Source: Flammeovirgaceae bacterium UBA2366 (lineage in GTDB: Bacteria; Bacteroidota; Bacteroidia; Cytophagales; Cyclobacteriaceae). From it: DNA of 64,000 nt. Numbering within the stretch: position 1 is the first letter of the stretch; each line of letters starts with the position of its first letter. The notes under the pieces were generated by a model, which saw only the letters and a program-made list of their open reading frames with translations, had not been told where the DNA came from and searched no databases. The stretch lies in NCBI GenBank assembly GCA_002344065.1, contig DDTK01000014.1, positions 124,001-188,000 of the forward strand. Reading direction: 5' to 3'. Position numbers and translations under genes: made by a program. Positions 34,101-43,230 of this stretch are shown in pieces.

Positions 34101-34349
34101 GAAACAACTATGAGCTCATCTGGTTCGATTGGCGCTACCGGAACCTTGATTGATGAATTAAGAATCATGCCTGTGTCTTCCTTTATGAAGACCTTTTATT
34201 ACTGGCCTAATGGTCAGCTTCGCAGCATTGTAGATGAGAATGGCCAGGTTACACGATTCGATTTTGATCCCTTCGGACGGCTTCATTATCTGTCGGATAC
34301 CGGAAAAAATATCATTTCCAGATACAGCTATTACTATAAGAATCAATAA
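31104..34349 (+). CDS. Large secreted RHS-type protein, N-terminal partner
   Basis: 1081 residues from ATG 31104, which opens a clean signal peptide (MKKSTGYLLLVCFYLVVCIS); the ATG at 31053 adds 17 polar residues. The N-terminal part (YYTGAPQVSTPIYTIKTQQL, LSYHVTGLKVEEIASWVGAG, WTLNAGGVITRSVKGLPDEY) is the opening module found before RHS barrels in Bacteroidetes. The C-terminus contains YD-repeat sequence (YYWPNGQLRSIVDENGQVTR, FDFDPFGRLHYL). There is no RHS core cleavage motif or toxin tail. It probably forms one half of a sheath or scaffold with the 1855-residue protein downstream, split in a way that recalls TcB/TcC. Confidence 0.85.
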   Translation: MKKSTGYLLLVCFYLVVCISYAQPQAPELFSDINVIPPSPTAASITKFVDYPVSYYTGAPQVSTPIYTIKTQQLEVPVSLSYHVTGLKVEEIASWVGAGWTLNAGGVITRSVKGLPDEYLNDPRKGYYHNRNVILANGSINGGALNDCSVTNAITSESPVNTPDSVSWGLLDTEPDVYALSAPGIDDKFFIGKTGEIVHYASSDLKYELYPFSNPSAIPTHTGPDYVWEVRGTDGKLYKFSSRERTITSSTCNGSRSMYDSPVDYQSSWYLDEISIGDEWIRFEYAAETLTYPVTISESSKLKVHGNDANTINSTCYNDNTVQSKRLSRIYSSNGYEILFEVDPVATRNDLNGSKKLNKAVVKFNNVFVTAFVFDHSYFGTNTKLKLNKVVQVDAYNNPVNQGQQFEYFSFGAFPAINSKSQDYWGYYNGHNQTSLIPEYKDDLYHLNRTSQTIRTPALNYGKVGTLSKINHATGGYTEFEYESHSYFDENRKQTYLFQASSQNQNLIWTDFTVGTQCSATIEEDILQDGPLSYSRLKKWNGSSYVIYVPAGVGGFGNRAILPPGQYRLEAYSESTETKFVKATFEQIVPGHVEVGGLRIKTIKHVDPLTSKSLIRTFDYSDPQTGNSSGKLFRAPLFGGYLTTSSKNEASTGCVPSAPTTYLNISSYSQVPMVVYSGSHIGYSVIRETRQDITGQVTNGYTVYRFINEKDNAIRSFPFTPDADFGYKNGKPTLTEVYKILPNGTPEIQTEKHYTYTEITQTGNTITGVNFKENASSYCYVCNSSKFSAGYYSVVTKWHRLATERTVTHEGNVQTEQTDTYFYDSQNAHLLYVKKEKEINPGEVYSEEIVRDTNYPGLIKKIETFYNSTKLSGAQTDYLFTQPLYLEEWDRGTNSYHRIKDFTYSSWKLVKEQGYRVGKGGPLIRSYLWEGDLLLAEIQNTETTEVFFDSFEDDVTNVSTTAITGNKSHDGQLTVTLPGAGTFRVTYWKKVGSGPWDYVETTMSSSGSIGATGTLIDELRIMPVSSFMKTFYYWPNGQLRSIVDENGQVTRFDFDPFGRLHYLSDTGKNIISRYSYYYKNQ

Positions 34350-34374
34350 TAATTAAGTCTAACTGTCCAATCTA

Positions 34375-34797
34375 ATGAAACAAATTTACTTGGGTGTACT
34401 GGGTCTAATCTTCCTTGTGCCCATTTGCTTAAACGCGCAGGATATTCATCGGGATACCATTGTATGGGAATCTTCACATGCGGTCAATTGGGTTACTGGA
34501 GAAAAAATCGACCTGCCCTCAACATTTATTACCTATGGAGAGCGAGGCGTTGAGTGGATACAGGAGAATGTGAATAAGAAAAAAAGCTTTAACATATCAA
34601 ATGTGTCAGGTCATTGGAGTAATGCATCACAGGACGGTCAGATAACCTATGTATTGGCGGTTGGTAGCAAAACTGCGACCATTGAATTTGGAAGAAGAAA
34701 CGGATTAGCACGTATCAAGTGCTCAATAATCCATGAGGGGGTTCAGCAAATGCCGTTCGAATTTGAAGTGAATAACGTGACAAAAAAGAAAGACTAA
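34375..34797 (+). CDS. Small secreted protein between the two RHS genes
   Basis: 140 residues with a signal peptide (MKQIYLGVLGLIFLVPICLN). The mature part is beta-rich (HAVNWVTGEKIDLPSTFITY, QITYVLAVGSKTATIEFGRR). Its stop overlaps the start of the giant RHS gene (TAATGA arrangement), so expression is coupled. Function unknown; an adaptor or chaperone of the RHS pair is possible. Confidence 0.7.
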   Translation: MKQIYLGVLGLIFLVPICLNAQDIHRDTIVWESSHAVNWVTGEKIDLPSTFITYGERGVEWIQENVNKKKSFNISNVSGHWSNASQDGQITYVLAVGSKTATIEFGRRNGLARIKCSIIHEGVQQMPFEFEVNNVTKKKD

Positions 34798-37700
34798 TGA
34801 AACTATTTAAAGTAGCCTTTGCATTAAATCTTTTGCTGTGTTTTGGAACCAACACACTTGCTCAAACTATTCAGGGGCCTAACCCGGTTAATCTAAACTC
34901 AACTCACACCTATTCCTATACGAGCACGTACCTGCTTCTTGCTCCAAGCTGGACGATACTGCGCGGATCAGTTGTTTCTCAATCGCAGAGTGGTCTCACG
35001 TATTATGTTACGGTCAACTGGACATCAGCAGGTTCGGGTCGAATTACCTTGTTTGAAGATGACGGTTTCGGCAAAAACATGATGGTCACACAAAGGACGA
35101 TTACTGTGAATAATTGTTCTATTTCTGCACCAAGCGTCACAGCGGCCAGTAGATGTGGAACGGGTTCAGTTACACTGACGGCATCTGCCGGCATCGGAGG
35201 TAGTAGCGTAAGATGGTATAATGCATTGACAGGAGGTACACTCCTGAGTACAGGAACAAGTTATGCTACCCCGAGTATTTCCATGACTACTACGTACTAT
35301 GCTGTCACATATAATTCAACAAACGGATGCGAGAGCTCACCACGTACTCCGGTCACAGCAACAATAAACCCTGTTCCGGGTCAGCCTGCACCAACCCACG
35401 GAAGCCGCTGTGGACAGGGTTCAATTACATTGTCAGCTACGCCTGGATCAAATGGTAATAGTGTTCGCTGGTATAATGCTTCTTCTGAAGGAACCTTATT
35501 GCATACGGGTACAACATACACCACTCCAAGCATCAGCACAACTACCACTTATTACATCGCCAGTTATAATACTTCAACTACATGTGAAAGCCCAACACCC
35601 CGCACACCCATTACAGCTACTGTGAATTCTATTCCTGTTTCTGCGGCTGTGTCAGGAAACCAGCGTTTCGGTGAAGGAACTTTTACGTTGACAGCGAGCG
35701 GAGCGCCATCCGGAGGTACGTATAAGTGGTATAGTGCTTCTTCGGTTGTGCTTGGCACAGGCAGTACCTACATTACCCCAATTATCACCAGCACTTCATC
35801 CAACTATTTATATGCTGTGGCGGTAAGTTCATCAGGCTGTGAAAGCGCACCTACATGGGTTACTCTTAATGTCTACCCCCAGCCGGTAATTACCTCAAAT
35901 AATCCCCATGTAATTATGGGAGCAACTGTTACCCTGCTGGCTCAGGCAGGGTTTGATCAATACACCTGGAAAGACAGTCAGGGTGGAGTTGTGGGAAGTG
36001 GACAAACCTTTAATACGGCTACACCGGATGATTATACGGTTACCGTTCACAAATCCGGAATTTATGCTACCTCGGAAAGTTACCGTGTTAAAAGTCAGTT
36101 TGAATCCATCAACATGAATTTCATTGTCAGTGATCAATTGATTGCCCAAATCAAGGATGTTGAGGAAATTGATGACTTGCCGGTAGAATCCAGAAATCAG
36201 GCTATACAATATTTTGATGAGTTGGGAAGACCACACCAGACCGTGATGACGCAAGGCTCGCCACTGGGCAAGGATATCGTGCAGGTTACTGTGTATGATG
36301 CATTGGGACGTGAGCATCGAAAGTATCTCCCGGTTGTAGTGGATGCAGAAGATGGCTTTTACAAGGGGGGAATAGTAGATGGCAATGGCAACTTTGCAGG
36401 ACAAGCATTAAATTTTTACAATAATGGTTGGTCTGATAAGATTGCAGATGACAACAAGCCTTTTGCTGAAACAATTTTTGAAAGAAGCCCGCTAAACAGA
36501 GTACTCAAGCAAGGTGCTCAAGGTGAAGTTTGGCAGCCAGATGGTACACATGGGCTTGCTTCGCTGGACAAGACCGTAAAAGCGGAGTACCTGTTAAATA
36601 CCGCTTCCGATAATGTTCTAAAGTGGACCTATACCCCCCCAACAACTTCGCCTGACTGGCCGTTGGGTATGGTAAATGCGGGCACAAGCCTATCACCGGT
36701 TTACTTCCAGCAAGGGTACCTGTATAAGTCAATTACCCAGGATGAAAACAGAAATCAGACAATAGAATTCAAAGACAAATTGGGTCGCGTTATTTTGAAA
36801 CGGGTTCAGGAAGGACAATCAACATTTGCGGATACATACTATATCTATGATACCTATAGCAACCTGGTCTGTGTAATTCCACCTGAAGCAATCTCCAGGC
36901 TAGCCACAGAATTTTATCACCCTGCGTCTTCTAATGGTTCGAAAGATGATTTTCTTGACCAGTGGGCTTTCCGCTATGTGTACGATGGGCGCAATCGTAT
37001 GATTATTAAACAAATGCCCGGAAACAAGCCAATCTACATGGTCTATGATGGAAGAGACCGCCTGGTTTTAATACAGGATGGTAATCAACGTCTAAATAGT
37101 CAATGGCACTTTACTAAATATGACGTTATGAATCGCCCCGTTATGACCGGTATCTATACGGCCGCTGGCACTCGGGACAATCTTCAAACGCAGGTTAATA
37201 ACTTTTACGCACAAACACCCAGCAGTTCGTGGGCCTGGTTTGAAACTTTTACTACTCAGGCGGGGCATGTTCATGGATACAATAACAAATCCTTCCCGCA
37301 AGTAAGTGACGCCTCCCTTTACCTGACAATAACGTACTATGATAATTACCTGTTCACAAATCTTGTGAGTGGGCTTGGATATGCATCCAATAATCTATCG
37401 GTTACCACATCCTATGGTGAATTCCTTCAGCCTTCAACTCCATCGAAAGCGTTGGGGCAGGTAACAGGAGCTAAAGTTAAAATATTAGGAAGTTCAACTT
37501 TTTTGTACACTGCTTCCTATTACGATGATAAGTACCGGGTAATCCAAACCATTGCCCAGAATCACAAAAGCGGCACCGACCGTGTGTCAAACCTGTACGA
37601 CTTCACCGGTAAGATTCTGAAAACAAGGCGAACTTATGTAGTGAATGGTGTTACACGATATGTTGAAGAAACTTTCGATTATGACCATGCCGGCAGGTTG

Positions 37701-40364
37701 CTTACGGTGAAGCACTCCACCAACGGAGCAACACCCATAATGACTGTAAAGAACGAGTATAACGAACTAGGTGAACTCATCGATAAGAAGCTGCACAGTA
37801 CCGATAACGGTGTTACCTTTAAGCAATCGGTGGATTACAGGTACAACATACGCGGCTGGCTTGCCAAGATCAACGAAGCCGATGTAAGTACCTTGGCAAG
37901 TGGTGAAACCCTGGAAGACTATTTTGGCATGGAACTGGCCTATAACGATGCGTTGAGTGGTATTACTTCGAGTGCAACCTATAACGGAAATATTTCAGCC
38001 GTGAAATGGAGCACCGGTGCGCTTGGAGGCGCCAACCTGCAGGGATATCATTACAATTATGACAGGTTGAATCGCCTGGAGACATCGGGGCATTACAAAG
38101 ATAAATTGATAACCGGTTGGGGATCTGATAACGCCAACCTCGAAACCGACTTCACCTATGATCTAAACGGCAATATCGGAGGCTTTAAACGTAGAGGTGC
38201 AGATGCTTCACTCATCGATAATCTTGAATATGGCTATACCGGCAATCGGCTGAATTTTGTACACGACACAGGAGATGCTATCAAAGGATTTGTAAATGGA
38301 AACACAGGTACCGATGACTACACCTACGATGACAATGGTAACATGACGGTTGATAAGAACAAAGGCATTACCGCCATAACCTACAACCACCTGAATCTGC
38401 CTGTACAGGTAAATAAGGGGACAAATGATTATATTGTATACACCTACGATGCAACAGGAAGAAAATTAGCTCAGCAAGTGTACGGAGCAACTCCAAAAAG
38501 AACAGACTACATTGGTGAAATGGTATTTGAAGGAACGACACCGGTCTTGAAGATTATTAACCACACTGAAGGAAGAATATTACCCGATGGTGCAAACTGG
38601 GAATACCAGTATCATTTGACAGATCATTTGGGCAATGTGCGGGTTACCTTTACCACCAAAACACAAACAGCCGTCACCAAATCGGCCAATTTTGAGACCA
38701 CATCTAATGCGGATTTTACCAACTATACCCGCACAGGATATGATTTAGTTGATCATACTGATCCTGCCGGAACAACCTACACTTATGTACAACACCTGAA
38801 TGGGGGAGCTAATGGACGAGTGGGTGTAGGTAGGTCTATGGCTGTAATGCCGGGTGACAAGGTTAGCATTGGTGCATATGCCAAGTACATGAACCTTGGC
38901 CCTACCACTAACCTGACACCGTTAATCAACTCATTGGCCTCAGCCTTCGGTACGAGCAGTAGTGCGACAGGCGAATTGGGTAAGTTGTATAATGGGTTGA
39001 ACAGTTATGCGGGAATGGTTGTTGGGGGTGATCATCCTGATGATGATGAAACCGCCCCGAAAGCATTTGTAACCATATTATTATTTGATAAGGAATACAA
39101 TTTGGTGGATGCTGCCTGGAAACAGATTACCACGACAGGTTTACAAACCAGCTCAACTGTTAAACAACCTCCACACGATTACCTGTTCAAGGAAGTAACC
39201 GTAGCCGAACCAGGCTTCGCCTACGTGTTCATCAGCAATGAGCACCCTACTTATGTCGACATATACTTTGATGATGTAACGGTAACGCACACCCCATCAC
39301 CCATTGTAAGTTCAAGCGATTACTATGCCTTTGGCATGCAACACACGACAGGGGAGCGAGTGGGAAGTTGGGAGCAAAAGTACTTGTATAACGGAAAGGA
39401 ACTACAAGATGAGTTAAATTTGGGTTGGTTGGATTATGGGGCGCGGATGTATATGCCGGACATTGGAAGGTGGGGCGTTACTGACCCTCTTGCAGAAGTA
39501 TATCAGAATCTCACACCATTCAGGTATGCTTTTAATAATCCTATCAATGTAATTGATCCAAATGGAATGATTGAGGCATTAGGTCAAGGACAAGGTGATC
39601 TTATTTATAGCGCAACAGGAAGCCCTGATATAATAAAACCAGAGATTTCTGAGATTGGTCTTAGTCAAAAGCCCGAACAGCCCACCACTAGTTTAGGAAG
39701 CGGTAAGAGTAGTGACGGGAACAGCAAGGCATTAGCAATATGTCCCGATTGCCCTTCCGGAGCAGAATATGACATTTATAGGCAGTCAAATCTTTTTTAT
39801 AATTATGACGAACGTGTAAGCGGTGATGGAGTCTATTTGGCACTTCCGGAAATTACCAAATCTGCCACGGATGAATTTGGTGGGCATAATTTTGATTATT
39901 ACAATTCTTTTGGTAGCATGTTAAATAATTCGAATTTTTATGCTTACCTCTATAATAACGCCCCTTCTCGTGAAGCACAAGGAGCGCTTGCGCGGGCAAG
40001 TATTGCTAATAAGGATGCAACTATACTTTATGCAACAATAGCATTAGCTGCAGCACCAATTCTTGCAGGTGAATTATTGGGTGCAGCGACCACCATGGAA
40101 GTATCCGGAGCTTTAGGAAATTTATCAAGACAGTCAGCTCAATGGGTAATAAAAAATAAAGATTGGTTGAACAAAGGTAATTGGTGGAGACTCGGTAAGG
40201 GGCATAATCCGTCACTACCCGGTCCGAACAAAATGAACATAAGAGCAGCTTGGGGCGCACATGAAAAATATATTAATGAGGTTCCAAAAGCACTACGGCC
40301 TTTGAACCAGTGGTTGCGGAATTTAGGTGGCGGCCACAAGCATTTCCCTAACTGGAAGCCATAA
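34797..40364 (+). CDS. Giant RHS polymorphic toxin: Ig-like repeats, DUF6443, RHS core, variable C-terminal tail
   Basis: 1855 residues. Signal peptide (MKLFKVAFALNLLLCFGTNT), then three tandem Ig-like repeats (~100-360) with the recurring pattern VRWYN...GTLL.TGT.Y.TP.IS.TTTYY. The DUF6443 start is at ~440 (FDELGRPHQTVMTQGSPLGK), RHS/YD repeats fill ~600-1500, and the RHS core lies at ~1509-1590 (YLYNGKELQDELNLGWLDYG, ARMYMPDIGRWGVTDPLAEV, NPINVIDPNG). The ~265 residues after the core are unlike the rest: a hydrophobic stretch (ILYATIALAAAPILAGELLG) and an end rich in Trp/His (MNIRAAWGAHEKYINEVPKA ... GGGHKHFPNWKP). This is the expected position of a cleaved toxin. Its activity is not recognised. 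Confidence 0.88.
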   Translation: MKLFKVAFALNLLLCFGTNTLAQTIQGPNPVNLNSTHTYSYTSTYLLLAPSWTILRGSVVSQSQSGLTYYVTVNWTSAGSGRITLFEDDGFGKNMMVTQRTITVNNCSISAPSVTAASRCGTGSVTLTASAGIGGSSVRWYNALTGGTLLSTGTSYATPSISMTTTYYAVTYNSTNGCESSPRTPVTATINPVPGQPAPTHGSRCGQGSITLSATPGSNGNSVRWYNASSEGTLLHTGTTYTTPSISTTTTYYIASYNTSTTCESPTPRTPITATVNSIPVSAAVSGNQRFGEGTFTLTASGAPSGGTYKWYSASSVVLGTGSTYITPIITSTSSNYLYAVAVSSSGCESAPTWVTLNVYPQPVITSNNPHVIMGATVTLLAQAGFDQYTWKDSQGGVVGSGQTFNTATPDDYTVTVHKSGIYATSESYRVKSQFESINMNFIVSDQLIAQIKDVEEIDDLPVESRNQAIQYFDELGRPHQTVMTQGSPLGKDIVQVTVYDALGREHRKYLPVVVDAEDGFYKGGIVDGNGNFAGQALNFYNNGWSDKIADDNKPFAETIFERSPLNRVLKQGAQGEVWQPDGTHGLASLDKTVKAEYLLNTASDNVLKWTYTPPTTSPDWPLGMVNAGTSLSPVYFQQGYLYKSITQDENRNQTIEFKDKLGRVILKRVQEGQSTFADTYYIYDTYSNLVCVIPPEAISRLATEFYHPASSNGSKDDFLDQWAFRYVYDGRNRMIIKQMPGNKPIYMVYDGRDRLVLIQDGNQRLNSQWHFTKYDVMNRPVMTGIYTAAGTRDNLQTQVNNFYAQTPSSSWAWFETFTTQAGHVHGYNNKSFPQVSDASLYLTITYYDNYLFTNLVSGLGYASNNLSVTTSYGEFLQPSTPSKALGQVTGAKVKILGSSTFLYTASYYDDKYRVIQTIAQNHKSGTDRVSNLYDFTGKILKTRRTYVVNGVTRYVEETFDYDHAGRLLTVKHSTNGATPIMTVKNEYNELGELIDKKLHSTDNGVTFKQSVDYRYNIRGWLAKINEADVSTLASGETLEDYFGMELAYNDALSGITSSATYNGNISAVKWSTGALGGANLQGYHYNYDRLNRLETSGHYKDKLITGWGSDNANLETDFTYDLNGNIGGFKRRGADASLIDNLEYGYTGNRLNFVHDTGDAIKGFVNGNTGTDDYTYDDNGNMTVDKNKGITAITYNHLNLPVQVNKGTNDYIVYTYDATGRKLAQQVYGATPKRTDYIGEMVFEGTTPVLKIINHTEGRILPDGANWEYQYHLTDHLGNVRVTFTTKTQTAVTKSANFETTSNADFTNYTRTGYDLVDHTDPAGTTYTYVQHLNGGANGRVGVGRSMAVMPGDKVSIGAYAKYMNLGPTTNLTPLINSLASAFGTSSSATGELGKLYNGLNSYAGMVVGGDHPDDDETAPKAFVTILLFDKEYNLVDAAWKQITTTGLQTSSTVKQPPHDYLFKEVTVAEPGFAYVFISNEHPTYVDIYFDDVTVTHTPSPIVSSSDYYAFGMQHTTGERVGSWEQKYLYNGKELQDELNLGWLDYGARMYMPDIGRWGVTDPLAEVYQNLTPFRYAFNNPINVIDPNGMIEALGQGQGDLIYSATGSPDIIKPEISEIGLSQKPEQPTTSLGSGKSSDGNSKALAICPDCPSGAEYDIYRQSNLFYNYDERVSGDGVYLALPEITKSATDEFGGHNFDYYNSFGSMLNNSNFYAYLYNNAPSREAQGALARASIANKDATILYATIALAAAPILAGELLGAATTMEVSGALGNLSRQSAQWVIKNKDWLNKGNWWRLGKGHNPSLPGPNKMNIRAAWGAHEKYINEVPKALRPLNQWLRNLGGGHKHFPNWKP

Positions 40365-40366
40365 TT

Positions 40367-40873
40367 ATGAAAACGAAAGATGAAATTTTATCGTTGCTGA
40401 GTGCCTTCAAGGAAAGGAGTAAGTTTTTAAAACCTATTGCTGAATTCATAGAGAATAATTTGCTGGAGGACATTGACATTGACAGAACAAAAGTTTTTCT
40501 AAGTGAAGAGGCTCTCTCTATGGATATTTTTCCCGATAGAAAAAATGCAATACCCATCGTAATCGTTCTTTGGTTAGGGGAGGAACAAAGGGTAACATTT
40601 TTTATTGAGGACAATGAAATTTTCGATGACTATTTAAAAGATACTAATGATGTAGAGCAGGAAATTTCTTTTTTAAGAAATCTACTATCAAACGAAATTG
40701 TAAAAGTAATTTATTCTCGCAATGGTGAGACAAAGAAAATCATTTACAAGTATCACTTACTGGGCAATGACGGTAATTCTACAATATGCGAAGATAAGTT
40801 TACAGTAAAGCCTTCTTTCTTTTGGAATAAGAATGAGAAGTCAGCGAAAGTATATCAACCTTGGATATTTTGA
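40367..40873 (+). CDS. Candidate immunity protein 1
   Basis: 168 residues starting two bases after the RHS toxin stop: MKTKDEILSLLSAFKERSKF, AIPIVIVLWLGEEQRVTFFI, FTVKPSFFWNKNEKSAKVYQ. It is acidic, soluble and visibly AT-richer than the RHS genes. Position and size are those of the cognate immunity gene of a polymorphic toxin. No domain was recognised, so the role rests on synteny. Confidence 0.6.
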   Translation: MKTKDEILSLLSAFKERSKFLKPIAEFIENNLLEDIDIDRTKVFLSEEALSMDIFPDRKNAIPIVIVLWLGEEQRVTFFIEDNEIFDDYLKDTNDVEQEISFLRNLLSNEIVKVIYSRNGETKKIIYKYHLLGNDGNSTICEDKFTVKPSFFWNKNEKSAKVYQPWIF

Positions 40874-40915
40874 GAACTTGTTGTATTTTTTCGAAATTGA
40901 CAGCTCATTAGAAGT

Positions 40916-41209
40916 ATGAATGAGCGTGAGAGTAAAATAATTGATGAGATTCGTAGCTTGTGTATTGAGTTTACAGCGGAATCGCATAATGTAATACGCA
41001 TTGATGACCCCAACTTAAGTATAATTAAATCTGATATAAGTCAATACACATCTGAGATTCAGATTTTCTTTTGGAAAGGTGATGAGTTTCTTGATGTTAT
41101 TGAATTTTTTATTTATTCAGACGGTAAACCAATTGCCACATTTGAAGAGATATCAAAATATTTAAAAGAGGAGTACGAAAGAATTACTCTAAATGATCCA
41201 AAAATTTAG
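40916..41209 (+). CDS. Candidate immunity or partner protein 2
   Basis: 97 residues, acidic (MNERESKIIDEIRSLCIEFT, EIQIFFWKGDEFLDVIEFFI, SKYLKEEYERITLNDPKI). It lies in the AT-rich patch after the toxin gene and overlaps the next gene by 17 bases. The small alpha/beta composition is typical of immunity proteins. Function is inferred from position only. Confidence 0.55.
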   Translation: MNERESKIIDEIRSLCIEFTAESHNVIRIDDPNLSIIKSDISQYTSEIQIFFWKGDEFLDVIEFFIYSDGKPIATFEEISKYLKEEYERITLNDPKI

Positions 41210-41618
41210 AAATTTGAATGAAAGTCAACTTGTATATGAATTTCAAAAGCTACTCTCTGATACGGATAGAATATTTGTGACGATTTTAGTTTGGAGGGAC
41301 TGGGACTATTTCATACAATTCTGCGCGGATGATGGAGGCATAGAAGATTCACAAGAACAATTGTGTGAAAACCTGTCTCTTTCAAAGCAAATAAGATCAT
41401 TTAAGGAATTGGAGAAGCTGATTCAGAAGTTGGGACATTCTCCATTCTTATCATCAAGAAATAGCAAATACAAATTTCACTATGACCTCCATATTTGGAC
41501 GGCTCAATATTACTTCATTTACAACTTTCATCTTCAAAAGGCAATATTCAAAAGAAGGACTCTGATAAGTAAGATATTCTCCCCTGTCAAAACTCCTCAG
41601 TGGCAATTTGAAAACTAG
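41193..41618 (+). CDS. Candidate immunity or partner protein 3
   Basis: 141 residues (MIQKFRNLNESQLVYEFQKL, FVTILVWRDWDYFIQFCADD, KYKFHYDLHIWTAQYYFIYN), no signal peptide, AT-rich. The start lies inside the end of the preceding gene and the stop lies after the first possible start of the next, so the row of small genes behaves as an operon. Rows of several immunity genes behind one toxin are common where toxin tails are exchanged. Confidence 0.55.
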   Translation: MIQKFRNLNESQLVYEFQKLLSDTDRIFVTILVWRDWDYFIQFCADDGGIEDSQEQLCENLSLSKQIRSFKELEKLIQKLGHSPFLSSRNSKYKFHYDLHIWTAQYYFIYNFHLQKAIFKRRTLISKIFSPVKTPQWQFEN

Positions 41619-41646
41619 TTCAAATTACAAGTTAATAACAGACTCA

Positions 41647-43056
41647 ATGGTAAAGTTAAAATTAATTGTTTGTTTCTTTTGGATCTTTGGCTTTGTATAT
41701 GGCCAATCAGTTGATAGTTTGATAATTTCATCCAAGTCAATTGATTTACACTACTCCACTCAACTACAAAAACTTGATTCCCTTCAACAACAAACTGAAA
41801 TGCAGTATAAGGCTATCAAGAACGAATATGATTCCATCAATAGCGCATACGCTAAAATTACCAATGACCTTCAAAATCGTATTGATAGCCTGAACCATAT
41901 CGGTCAACCCATTGAAGCACTGACCTCAAAGCTAGACAGCCTAAACAGCGTTAAGGAAGAAAAGCTATTTGCAGTAATGCAAAAGGCTGAGAGTGTGAAG
42001 CACAAGGCTAAGGAGAAAATCAATGAACTTAATTTGCCCAAAGAAGTCAGCGTAGAAGTTGAAAAGTACACCTCAGCATTGGATCAATTGGGTATAACCT
42101 TGCCTGATTCTGAGTTTATTATTCCTCAACTTAATCTAAAAGAAGTCCCCAACCTGAAGATACCTGGGTTGGACAATCCGCTCGCAGGAGAGTTGGGTAA
42201 CATAGATATTCCGGATATCAAGGACGAGTTGTCTGGTGTAACGGATAAGATATCATCAATTCAACAAGAATTTCCCTCAGCCCCAACGGTGGAAGATGTA
42301 GCCACGAAAGCCGAAGAGAAGGCAACCAAACTGGCTTCTGAAAGGATTGGTGACATCGGTGGCGCACCAGAAATTCCTGCCAGCGAAGAGCAAGCCAAGG
42401 AAATGCTGGAAACAGAAGCTAAGAAAGAGGCCATTGACCACTTTGCAGACAAGCAGGACAAGCTGCAAGCGGCTATGGATCAGATGATTAAGTACAAGCA
42501 ACGGTATTCAAACGTACAAAGCATGAAAGACCTACCTAAGAAACTCCACAATGAAATGAAAGGTAAGCCCTTACGCGAGCGCCTTGTGCCAGGCCTGTCT
42601 ATTCAAATTCAAAAGCGCAACGAGTGGTGGTTTGATTTCAATCCCTACCTGGGCTATCGGTTTACCGGTCGCATTACAGCCGGTTTGGGTTGGAACCACC
42701 GTATAGCCTTCAGCTTCGAGAAAGGTGAGTTTAACCCGGATATGTTCATCTATGGCCCTCGTTCCTATGGCGAGTTCAGGATTAAGAAAGGCTTCTCCGG
42801 CCGTCTTGAAGTTGAGGTGATGAACACGCCTATTCGCATTCCGCCTTCTCAGGATTTCGCAACGGAGGAGTGGGTGTGGAGCGCGATGGCGGGTTTGAAG
42901 AAAGAGTATCGGATTTCAAAATCCCTACGTGGCAATGCACAGATTCTATACAACCTGTTCAACCCGCATTATAAGAGCCCTTATACGGAGAGGCTGAATA
43001 TGCGGATAGGCATTGAGTACAAGATTCCAAAGAAAAAGGTTGTTAAGTCCAATTAG
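41647..43056 (+). CDS. Secreted coiled-coil protein with C-terminal beta-barrel-like domain
   Basis: 469 residues from ATG 41647 (MVKLKLIVCFFWIFGFVYGQ, signal peptide). Residues ~20-130 are coiled coil (LDSLQQQTEMQYKAIKNEYD), ~150-260 are Pro/acid-rich and helical, and the last ~150 read like an outer-membrane beta structure (RNEWWFDFNPYLGYRFTGRI, MRIGIEYKIPKKK). No known family. It closes the RHS operon and has its own terminator, so it could be a surface anchor or export partner of the RHS proteins; that is inferred from context. Confidence 0.65.
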   Translation: MVKLKLIVCFFWIFGFVYGQSVDSLIISSKSIDLHYSTQLQKLDSLQQQTEMQYKAIKNEYDSINSAYAKITNDLQNRIDSLNHIGQPIEALTSKLDSLNSVKEEKLFAVMQKAESVKHKAKEKINELNLPKEVSVEVEKYTSALDQLGITLPDSEFIIPQLNLKEVPNLKIPGLDNPLAGELGNIDIPDIKDELSGVTDKISSIQQEFPSAPTVEDVATKAEEKATKLASERIGDIGGAPEIPASEEQAKEMLETEAKKEAIDHFADKQDKLQAAMDQMIKYKQRYSNVQSMKDLPKKLHNEMKGKPLRERLVPGLSIQIQKRNEWWFDFNPYLGYRFTGRITAGLGWNHRIAFSFEKGEFNPDMFIYGPRSYGEFRIKKGFSGRLEVEVMNTPIRIPPSQDFATEEWVWSAMAGLKKEYRISKSLRGNAQILYNLFNPHYKSPYTERLNMRIGIEYKIPKKKVVKSN

Positions 43057-43156
43057 ATTCAAAAATATCCAACCTCTTAAGCCGCAATATTTGCCAATCT
43101 CCTTAGATCTTCGAGAAATAAGTTCGAAAATTGTACAGTGAGGGCGACTTAACTTC

Positions 43157-43185
43157 AAAGCCTCAGTTTTCCGCTGAGGCTTTTT
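43157..43185 (+). terminator. Terminator of the RHS locus
   Basis: Stem AAAGCCTCAG with CTGAGGC followed by TTTTT. It marks the right end of the RHS transcription unit. Confidence 0.85.
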
Positions 43186-43230
43186 CATTTCATGGTCGCT
43201 AGGTAATAATCCACAAAGTATATTTACCGA

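Noticed and set aside
35131..35880. Repeated DNA in the RHS gene considered as a tandem repeat or CRISPR-like array
   Set aside because: The repeats are ~250 bases, diverged, and encode Ig-like protein domains in frame.
35895..36404. 169-residue minus-strand frame inside the RHS gene
   Set aside because: Lies wholly opposite the DUF6443 region, which is clearly coding; no family resemblance.
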